From NCBI RefSeq assembly GCF_041154745.1, contig NZ_AP031573.1, positions 4,588,001 to 4,652,000 on the forward strand: a stretch of DNA of 64,000 nt, written 5' to 3'. Positions 25,388-32,581 of this stretch are shown piece by piece. Below the pieces are notes generated by a model that saw nothing but the letters and a program-made list of their open reading frames with translations, ran no database searches and was not told the DNA's origin. The position numbers and the translations under genes are program-made. How positions within the stretch are numbered: the stretch's first letter is position 1; each line of letters starts with the position of its first letter. The DNA is from Flavobacterium sp. CFS9. GTDB taxonomy: Bacteria > Bacteroidota > Bacteroidia > Flavobacteriales > Flavobacteriaceae.

Positions 25388-26776
25388 CTATTTTTTCTCA
25401 ACAGCCTCTAATCTTTTATTCAGTATTTCAATGGTTTGCTTTAACTTCTCTGTACTTTTCTGTTGCTCGATAGTATACAACGTTAATTCTTCAATCTTTT
25501 GCAATAATTTGATATTCATTTCAGACAAATTAATACCTTCTTTTTGCATTTCCTGAGCAGAAGCTATTTCAGGTAAATGTTTGTTCTCTTTGATATATTT
25601 GTCAACAGCTTCCAAAGACGGTAAATTGTAATCTTTTTCAAAAACAAAATCGGCACCTGCGTCTACCGTTACTTTTACCTCTCTCGATGCTATATTTCCT
25701 GCTACAGTAAGCAATGATGTAGGATTTGTTGTTCCTATCCCAACATTGCCCTTTTCAAAAGTCCAGTTTGCATCTCCCGATCCAGAAGAAAAGGCACTTG
25801 TAAAATTAACTCTTTGCGAATTTGCGGTGGTTATATGTTCAATTAATGCTCTACTATTCACCGTGCCATCATTTGTATAAAATGAAAGTATCTGTGTCCC
25901 GTATGTCTTACTAAATAGCTCTACTTTTCCAAAGATGGGCGAACCTCCAATACCTAGCTGATTATTCCCCAACAATACCATTAGCTGTTTAGGAGTGGTT
26001 TTATTAGCCCCTCCAAACCATCTAAAACTTGTTCCTGCCACAGCCTGATTGGCACAAAAATCCAAACCGCCTCGCGGACCATTCACTGCAAAACCATAAT
26101 TTATAAGGCTGTCTTCATATAAACTTAAAGTTTGTGGGTCGCCAAGAACAGTGGATACTTTACTTAATGATAACTGTGAATTAGGTGTAAGTGTCCCTAT
26201 TCCTACATTCCCCTTTTCAAAAGTCCAGTTAGCATCTCCCGAAGCAGAAGAAAAAGCACTGGTAAAATTAACTCTCTGTGAATTTGCGGTAGTTATATGT
26301 TCAATTAATGCCCTGCTGTTTACTGCACCATCATTTGTATAGAATGAAAGTGCCTGTGTCCCATATGACTTACTAAACAATTCTACTTTTCCAAAAATAG
26401 GTGAACCTCCAACACCCAACTGATTGTTACCTAACAATACCATTAACTGTTTTGGTGTGGCTTTATCAGCTCCTCCAAACCATCTAAAACTTGTACCTGC
26501 CACTGCCTGATTAGCACAAAAATCTAAACCTCCATGTGCCCCATTTACTGCAAAACCATAATTTGCAGGTCCTTCCTCGTATAAACTTAGAGTTTGTGGG
26601 TCACCAAGTATAGTAGACACTTTACTTAATGACAATTGTGAATTGGGTGAATTTGTCCCTATTCCCACATTGTTATTACCAGATACTCCCTGGATAGTAC
26701 CATTAGGAGTATAGATTTGAGCCTTAGCAAATGTCACAAATAGCAGAGTAACTGCAGAAACGAATTTCATTTTCAT
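25388..26776 (-). CDS. Secreted tail-fibre-like protein with two internal 153-residue repeats and C-terminal coiled coil
   Basis: A 462-residue protein with signal peptide MKMKFVSAVTLLFVTFAKAQ. Residues 37-189 and 190-342 are near-identical repeats, each starting NVGIGT and ending ANWTFEKG; a third NVGIGT begins at 343. The NVGIGT..P..L motif is common in phage-tail-fibre-like and Bacteroidota surface proteins. The C-terminal part (DADFVFEKDYNLP-like strand, ENKHLPEIASAQEMQKEGINLSE, then an EELTLYTIEQQ..EKLKQTIEILNKRLEAVEKK coiled coil) replaces the intramolecular chaperone seen in peptidase-S74 proteins. It probably forms a trimeric surface fibre; function unknown. Confidence 0.8.
   Translation of the reverse strand: MKMKFVSAVTLLFVTFAKAQIYTPNGTIQGVSGNNNVGIGTNSPNSQLSLSKVSTILGDPQTLSLYEEGPANYGFAVNGAHGGLDFCANQAVAGTSFRWFGGADKATPKQLMVLLGNNQLGVGGSPIFGKVELFSKSYGTQALSFYTNDGAVNSRALIEHITTANSQRVNFTSAFSSASGDANWTFEKGNVGIGTLTPNSQLSLSKVSTVLGDPQTLSLYEDSLINYGFAVNGPRGGLDFCANQAVAGTSFRWFGGANKTTPKQLMVLLGNNQLGIGGSPIFGKVELFSKTYGTQILSFYTNDGTVNSRALIEHITTANSQRVNFTSAFSSGSGDANWTFEKGNVGIGTTNPTSLLTVAGNIASREVKVTVDAGADFVFEKDYNLPSLEAVDKYIKENKHLPEIASAQEMQKEGINLSEMNIKLLQKIEELTLYTIEQQKSTEKLKQTIEILNKRLEAVEKK
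25751..26209 (-). repeat. Second 459-bp coding repeat unit
   Basis: Encodes residues 190-342 of the fibre-like protein. Aligns colinearly with 26210-26668, with scattered, mostly synonymous changes. Confidence 0.85.
26210..26668 (-). repeat. First 459-bp coding repeat unit
   Basis: Encodes residues 37-189 of the fibre-like protein. Same length as the unit at 25751-26209, so the two arose by one tandem duplication. Confidence 0.85.
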
Positions 26777-27164
26777 ATTAAAGTTTAATTTTAATTCTCA
26801 ACGATTTTTGTTTTATTACTATTTTATAGAGAATCAATTCTTTGACTCTTAACCAAATAGATCTATTTTCTAGGATTTATTCTTTAGAAGTAATTTCATG
26901 CAAATGTATCTCTTTTTAAAATTTATTCCTCAGTAAATTAAGTTTCTAACTCAACTTATTATTTAAGAAGCATACTTCCTAACTATAGATAGCATTTTAA
27001 TAACTTGATAATCATCCTGTTTTAATCTATAAAACATTTTTAACCCAAAACATACTTTTACGATGTTGTTCAGTCGGACAGTTTTAAAATTTAGCAATAG
27101 ACCTAAATAAAAAATATCGATTTAAAAAAAATCACTATTTTTAACTAACCTTCAACCTTTTTCT
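26777..27164. other. Divergent intergenic region
   Basis: 388 very AT-rich bases between the fibre-like gene and the methyltransferase gene. CAAATGTA near 26960 is a possible minus-strand -7 box (TACATTTG), but I see no matching -33 box. No ORF or strong hairpin. Confidence 0.4.
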
Positions 27165-28772
27165 ATGACCGATAAATCACAACTTCGAAGTTCTATTTTC
27201 AGACACCTTGACGGCCTGGCTGTTGCTCCGGTTGCAGTTGCACTACAAAACCACAAAGTTTTAGAGTATATTCTAAATCAAAAGCAAGTACGACTATCAC
27301 AGTTAGCTACTGCTTTTAAAGCAAATGAAGGTTACCTGAATGTTGGTTTGAGAGTTCTGGCTTCTCAGGGCTTTTTAGAATACGAAGTAAATAATCGTAC
27401 ACAGGAAATAACAATCACCGTAAACGAAAAAACAGCAATCGCTTTTTCGCTGTTTCATCTTTATCAGGATGTTGTTGATTTACTCCAATTCTCCGGGCAG
27501 TTTCATCCGAGACTTTTTGACGACATACCCTTTGAAAAACTCAATCTTATTTTTGAAAAATATAAAAAAGGATATGGAATCGAACCTTCTGATGATCCTT
27601 TGAGAAATAGTCTTCAGGAACAGATTTTAAAACACATAGAAGGACATTTGATTGGTCCGACAATTGTACGTCTGGCCATGAAAGGCATGTTTCACAAATA
27701 CTTTATGGAAACTTCATTTCAACCTGAAGAGTTTCATAAATCACCGGAAAACTTTAAAAAAATACTGGACTTTTTCGTACATCTGGGATGGTTTTTGGAA
27801 AAAAACGGCAATTATCAGTTTACCGAAACTGGTTTGTTTTATGCCAAAAGAGCCAGTGCTTATGGTGTTACGGTTTCTTACTTGCCCACCTTTACTAAAA
27901 TTGAGGAATTGATTTTTGGTGATCCGGCAGTTTTAAGAATGATAGCCGATGGTGAAAACGAAATTCACGTGGATCGGGAAATGAATGTATGGGGAAGCGG
28001 CGGTGCACACGACACTTACTTTAAAGTGGTGGACGAAATTATTGTCGCGCTGTTTAATTTACCTATCGAACAACAACCTAAAGGAATACTTGACATGGGT
28101 TGCGGTAATGGTGCTTTTTTACAGCATATTTTCGAAGTTATCGACAGACAGACTTTACGTGGAAAAATGCTCGACGAGTACCCTTTATTTTTGGTTGGTG
28201 CCGATTATAATCAGACAGCTTTAAAAGTTACCAGAGCCAATCTTATTAAGGCTGACATTTGGGCAAAAGTGATTTGGGGCGATATCGGAAATCCTCAACT
28301 GCTATCGGATGACCTGAAAGAAAATTATAATATTGATTTGAAAGATCTGCTTAATGTAAGAACTTTTTTAGATCACAATCGAATTTGGACAGATCCGAAA
28401 AACAGTAACAAAGACAGGGTTAGTACCTCAACGGGTGCATTTGCTTACAGAGGAAAAAGAATCAGCAACAATCTGGTCGAAGACAACCTTCTCGAACATT
28501 TACAAAAATGGTCTCCTTATGTACGTAAATTTGGCTTACTGCTGATTGAACTGCATACGATCGATCCCAAACTGGCAGCCGTTAATATCGGAAAAACTCC
28601 TGCAACGGCTTACGATGCTACTCACGGTTTCTCGGACCAGTATATTGTAGAGATCGACGTTTTTAATAAAGTTGCCGCAGAAGCGGGATTATTTCCGGAC
28701 CAGGCTATTTTTAAACGCTTCCCGGATGCCGATATCGCTACAGTAAGTATCAATTTATTAAAGGGAAACTAA
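27165..28772 (+). CDS. Stand-alone class I SAM methyltransferase resembling the AprA-MT1 type
   Basis: A 535-residue soluble protein. Residues 1-100 and about 155-235 each look like winged-helix modules as in O-methyltransferases (LEYILNQKQVRLSQLATAF; NFKKILDFFVHLGWFLEKNG). The catalytic core holds HVDREMNVWGSGGAHDTYF (268-286) and the SAM loop ILDMGCGNGAF (308-318), then VRTFLDHNRIW. This layout recalls the AprA MT1 family of polyketide-synthase methyltransferases, some of which need a mononuclear iron. The resemblance is from memory and the substrate is unknown. No PKS lies nearby. The next gene downstream is a sulfatase. Confidence 0.75.
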   Translation: MTDKSQLRSSIFRHLDGLAVAPVAVALQNHKVLEYILNQKQVRLSQLATAFKANEGYLNVGLRVLASQGFLEYEVNNRTQEITITVNEKTAIAFSLFHLYQDVVDLLQFSGQFHPRLFDDIPFEKLNLIFEKYKKGYGIEPSDDPLRNSLQEQILKHIEGHLIGPTIVRLAMKGMFHKYFMETSFQPEEFHKSPENFKKILDFFVHLGWFLEKNGNYQFTETGLFYAKRASAYGVTVSYLPTFTKIEELIFGDPAVLRMIADGENEIHVDREMNVWGSGGAHDTYFKVVDEIIVALFNLPIEQQPKGILDMGCGNGAFLQHIFEVIDRQTLRGKMLDEYPLFLVGADYNQTALKVTRANLIKADIWAKVIWGDIGNPQLLSDDLKENYNIDLKDLLNVRTFLDHNRIWTDPKNSNKDRVSTSTGAFAYRGKRISNNLVEDNLLEHLQKWSPYVRKFGLLLIELHTIDPKLAAVNIGKTPATAYDATHGFSDQYIVEIDVFNKVAAEAGLFPDQAIFKRFPDADIATVSINLLKGN

Positions 28773-29476
28773 AAACCCGCGACTATTATTTTATACCTCT
28801 TGAGTATAATTCATTTTAACACATAGAAACATAGGTTTAGTAACCGTAAAGAGGCATTTCACTTCACTTAAATACACAGAGTACTAATTGAAAAGAATGC
28901 ATTTCCTTACTTGTTTTTTTAGATCTAAATTTATATTTCTATGTGATTAATCATTCTTTATTGATTAAACTTAACGCATCGGGTTATTTAAACATTAATG
29001 CAGCCGTTTAGTTTAATTTACCCTCTAACCCTCAGATTCTTAACTTTTTCAACACTTTGAGGGTGGATAATCACTCCTATTTACTTTTATTGCTTCATAC
29101 ACAAAAGCCACTTTAATAACAAAATATCTTTCTAATTGAAGTCCTTCAGATTATTGAACACTTTATACTTTTTAAAAATTAGATAAACTACTACAAAACA
29201 GGTATTTATACGTAATTTAAATCTGCTTAGTTATTGTAATTTTATTCTTATTAATCGAATTCAGCACTACCCTACAGTATCGTCTACAAGCCTTTTGCAA
29301 TTTATTTTGTTTGAACATTATATTGAAAAAGCACTGCTGTCATTTTCTCTTCACGCCTGAATTTTATACCATAATCAATCCGTCTTTTGAAATATTTCAA
29401 ACTGACCCAACGATATGAATTACCAATTCCTATAACAATAATTGCATTTTTTATTAACCCCTTAAAACCACAAACA
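28773..29476. other. Long intergenic region before the sulfatase gene
   Basis: 704 bp with no credible gene. It contains a copy of dispersed repeat family A (28814-28896) and a weak inverted repeat ACCCTC/GAGGGT around 29022-29066. A TTG-initiated extension of the sulfatase frame back to 29387 is possible but unlikely. Confidence 0.5.
28814..28896 (+). repeat. Dispersed intergenic repeat, family A
   Basis: Begins TTTTAACACATAGAAACATAGG and continues to GGCATTTCACTTC and ACACAGAGT. Colinear with the inverted copy at 5864-5942, with a different centre. Confidence 0.6.
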
Positions 29477-31009
29477 ATGAACTTAAAAGAAAAACTTAAA
29501 GAAATTGGCCAAAAGCCGGACATGATTTTAATTATTACGGATGAGCAGCGCGCTACTCAACATTTCCCACCGGGATGGGAGGAAGAAAATCTTCCCACAC
29601 TGACTTTTCTAAAGAAGAATGGTTTTAGCTTTGACCGCGCATTCTGCAATACCTGCATGTGCTCCCCTAGCCGTTCGACCTTATTTACAGGTTTATACCC
29701 TGCGAAACATGGTGTAAGTCAAACGTTGACTGTAGGCGGCCTGTTGTCGCCTCAGGAACCTACGCTTAGCAATAAACTGCCTAATATTATGAATACGCTT
29801 TGGGCAGATGGATATGATGTGCAATATAGAGGAAAATGGCACATGAGTAAAGGTGTTGCTCCTAATGGTACGAAAACAAATTATGATGATTTAACTCCTG
29901 CTGACATTTCTTTATTTGGTGCTATGGGCTGGGTGGCTCCGGATGCCGGTGAAGATGTGAACCCTCTTAATTTTGGTGGCGGCTACGCTAATCACGACGC
30001 CAGATACACCGCCGAGGCCATCCAATATCTAAAAGAAGTGAGAGCGCAGCGAGCTGCAGGAAATCATAAACCTTATTGTTTGATTCTTTCACTCGTAAAT
30101 CCTCATGATGTACTGGCTTATCCTAATAGTGCGGGTACATCAGGATATCATCCGGACAGTTGGCTGGGCAGAGAAATAGGACTCCCTTCTACAGTTAACG
30201 AAAATTTACTCCAAAATAAAAAACCTATGGCGCAGGAACAAATTCTGATTAATATGGCTTTAAGTCTTGGAGCGATCAATAGTACAGAAGACAAACTGAA
30301 TTATATCAATTTTTACGGTTATTTGTTAAGTCATGCCGACAAGCAGTTCGGATACCTGATTGACGAATTGTACAGAGAAGATGAATTCGGCAAAAAACTG
30401 GCTGATTCGGCTCTGGTTACGATGACATCTGATCACGGAGAAATGGGACTCGCCCATGGCGGATTACGTCAGAAAACTTTTGTCGCTTACGAAGAAGCTT
30501 TAAGAGTTCCGCTTGTCATATCCAATCCGATATTGTTTAAAGACCATCCGATCAAACAATCTATGGCTTTAGCAACCTTAGCAGATATTTTTCCAACTTT
30601 TATTGATATTGCTAATGTATCCAATCCGCCAACGGGGCTTGCGGGTACCAGTTTACTTCCTATAATGCAGGACAACACTCCTGTTCAGCACAGTATACTG
30701 TTTACTTATGATGATATCAAAGCAGGCTCTAACAGTACGTGGACGATCGTAAGAGCTGCGAATCGCATTCGCTGTATCAGAACCGAAAAATGGAAATTCG
30801 ATTATTATTTTGATGCCGCTACGGCCTACTTCAAACAATATGAGTTATATGATTTAGTTAATGATCCGTTGGAAATCACAAATCTAGCCTACGATCCGGC
30901 GTACAGTGAAATCAGACACGAATTAGAAGAACAACTGCATCAGCTGGAAGTTGAAAAACTTTGGGTAAATGCACCAAAAGATGTTTATAGTACAACAACG
31001 TTTAACTAA
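29477..31009 (+). CDS. Sulfatase without a visible signal peptide
   Basis: A 510-residue type I sulfatase. The metal motif is ITDEQR (Asp22, Glu23). Cys62 in CSPSRSTLFTGLYP is the C-x-P-S-R site converted to formylglycine by a separate maturase. KWHMSKG, LVNPHD, and TSDHGEMG with HGG complete the site. The ATG at 29477 is chosen because the longer frame needs TTG and adds no export signal. Most Bacteroidota sulfatases are secreted, so a cytoplasmic form (as in choline sulfatases) is notable. It is followed after 57 bp by a propeller-like gene. Confidence 0.85.
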   Translation: MNLKEKLKEIGQKPDMILIITDEQRATQHFPPGWEEENLPTLTFLKKNGFSFDRAFCNTCMCSPSRSTLFTGLYPAKHGVSQTLTVGGLLSPQEPTLSNKLPNIMNTLWADGYDVQYRGKWHMSKGVAPNGTKTNYDDLTPADISLFGAMGWVAPDAGEDVNPLNFGGGYANHDARYTAEAIQYLKEVRAQRAAGNHKPYCLILSLVNPHDVLAYPNSAGTSGYHPDSWLGREIGLPSTVNENLLQNKKPMAQEQILINMALSLGAINSTEDKLNYINFYGYLLSHADKQFGYLIDELYREDEFGKKLADSALVTMTSDHGEMGLAHGGLRQKTFVAYEEALRVPLVISNPILFKDHPIKQSMALATLADIFPTFIDIANVSNPPTGLAGTSLLPIMQDNTPVQHSILFTYDDIKAGSNSTWTIVRAANRIRCIRTEKWKFDYYFDAATAYFKQYELYDLVNDPLEITNLAYDPAYSEIRHELEEQLHQLEVEKLWVNAPKDVYSTTTFN

Positions 31010-31066
31010 AAAACAGCTGCAGAACACAGTTCCAAAAAATAAAGTAATAATCAAAAAAAAAAAATT

Positions 31067-32098
31067 ATGTCAGAAAATATAAATCTGGAAGTCAATACGG
31101 CAAAGTATACGGGTTTCAATTATCCTAATGGCGGAGAAACCAGCATACAAGGCGTAAGAGGCGTAACAGGATCTGAAAATGTATACATTTCAGGCAGTTT
31201 AATAGGCCTTAATGATATTGTTCAGGGCTTAATTTATGAAGGACCACTTAATGGAAGCGGTAATCAGGGCAAATGGAACATTGTAAATTTTCCAAGTACA
31301 TCAACGGCAACGGTTATCAATACCTCTTGTTACGGCCCTAACAACGGGCATCATGGCAAAGTACAAATAGTGGGCTCCTATAAAATATCTGCCTCTTCGG
31401 GTAAAGCTCCAAGCGGAAATCTTGGTTTTTATTACGAAGGTCCGGTAGATGGTTCAGGAACCTGGATTCAGGTGTCGCCAAATGGCGGTAATACCAATAA
31501 TGTATTTGTTCATAGTATAATGGGCGGAATCGCTGTTGGGAATTATGATGTGGAGAACGACAAGAATGGATACGCATTTCTGTATGATGTTATCACTAAA
31601 GAATACATCGATTTTAAAATTCCGGATTCCTTAACGACTACTTTGTACGGTATCTGGCACAATGGCGGTGATCATTATACTATGGCAGGTGGTTATTCGA
31701 GTGCTAAACTAGGAGAAATAAGCCAGGCTTTTCTGGTGGATTATAATTCCAAAACAAAGCAAACGAATAATTTAAAATCGTTTAGTTACAAGAATGAAAC
31801 TATACTGTCTGTAGTTACACATTTTGAAGGCATCACTGCATCCAAAGACAATGGTTATCATATGCCGTCTGACTGGATTAGTCTTAACGGAAAAGATATG
31901 GGAGCTTCCTTTGTTGCTGTAAATCGAAATTCAGATGGTTCATTTGGAGAAGCTAACTGGATCGATATTGATTTTCCGGATGCCGACAGTACAAGTGCTA
32001 ATACTGCTTATCAAAATAGCATTTTAGGGGTTTATACAGTCAAAGATGATTCGGGTACAGTTACAGTGTCTTCGTATGTTGCAAAAGTTCATCCGTGA
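31067..32098 (+). CDS. Repeat protein, probable beta-propeller, no signal peptide
   Basis: I recognise no named family. The 343-residue product contains about five or six imperfect repeats with a VxGSY...G..YEG-like pattern: VYISGSLIGLNDIVQGLIYEG, then VGSYKISA..GNLGFYYEGP, GNYDVENDKNGYAFLYD, and AGGYSSAKLGEISQAFLVDY. This resembles HAF-type extracellular propeller blades. It has no signal peptide or membrane segment. It starts 57 bp after the sulfatase, same strand, so the two are likely one operon and it may bind the sulfatase or its substrate (inference). Confidence 0.7.
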   Translation: MSENINLEVNTAKYTGFNYPNGGETSIQGVRGVTGSENVYISGSLIGLNDIVQGLIYEGPLNGSGNQGKWNIVNFPSTSTATVINTSCYGPNNGHHGKVQIVGSYKISASSGKAPSGNLGFYYEGPVDGSGTWIQVSPNGGNTNNVFVHSIMGGIAVGNYDVENDKNGYAFLYDVITKEYIDFKIPDSLTTTLYGIWHNGGDHYTMAGGYSSAKLGEISQAFLVDYNSKTKQTNNLKSFSYKNETILSVVTHFEGITASKDNGYHMPSDWISLNGKDMGASFVAVNRNSDGSFGEANWIDIDFPDADSTSANTAYQNSILGVYTVKDDSGTVTVSSYVAKVHP

Positions 32099-32120
32099 AA
32101 ATAGAGCCATAATCATCTAA

Positions 32121-32280
32121 GCTGAAAATTTTAACGCAAAGTACGCTAAGAATTTTAGCTGTATTACGCTTAGAAAAACAAAGTTCGCAAAGCTACATCT
32201 AGACAAAGCTTTGCGGACTTTATGTTTTTATATAAAACCTTGAGCATGAAAAAACTTAGCGTACTTTGCGATTAAATACC
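32121..32280. repeat. Palindromic intergenic element B, copy 1
   Basis: 160 bp with inverted ends (AACGCAAAGTACGCTAAG ... CTTAGCGTACTTTGCG) and an inner AGTTCGCAAAGCT / AGCTTTGCGGACT stem. Nearly identical to the copy at 32305-32464. Non-coding and REP/MITE-like. Confidence 0.8.
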
Positions 32281-32304
32281 AAAGCAACTCTGCTTCCATT
32301 TGAA

Positions 32305-32464
32305 GCTGGAAATTTTAACGCAAAGCACGCGAAGAATTTTAGCTGTATTACGCTTAGAAAAACAAAGTTCGCAAAGCTATCTCTAAACAAAGCTTTGCGG
32401 ACTTTATGTTTTTTATATATACTGTGCATCAAAAAAAACTTAGCGTACTTTGCGTTTAAATGCC
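32305..32464. repeat. Palindromic intergenic element B, copy 2
   Basis: Direct repeat of 32121-32280 with the same length and internal stems; differences include CACGCGAAG for TACGCTAAG and ATCTCTAAAC for ACATCTAGAC. Confidence 0.8.
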
Positions 32465-32490
32465 AGAATTTGCAAAGCTTTTCTTTTATA

Positions 32491-32527
32491 AAAAAAGAAA
32501 TCGTCTCAAATTTTACCTTGAGACGAC
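32491..32527 (-). terminator. Intrinsic terminator of the subtilase gene
   Basis: TCGTCTCAA pairs with TTGAGACGA over a 9-base loop. On the minus strand it is followed by TTTCTTTTTTTA, a good U-tract for the gene ending at 32582. Confidence 0.8.
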
Positions 32528-32581
32528 TTTCTTCATTTTCGTACACTCATTTAAAGTAATAAGCGTTTCAACAGAAAAATA

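Noticed and set aside
32256..32559. Frames of about 96 codons on both strands across the 32-kb palindromes
   Set aside because: They are created by the palindromic repeats themselves and differ only by strand symmetry.
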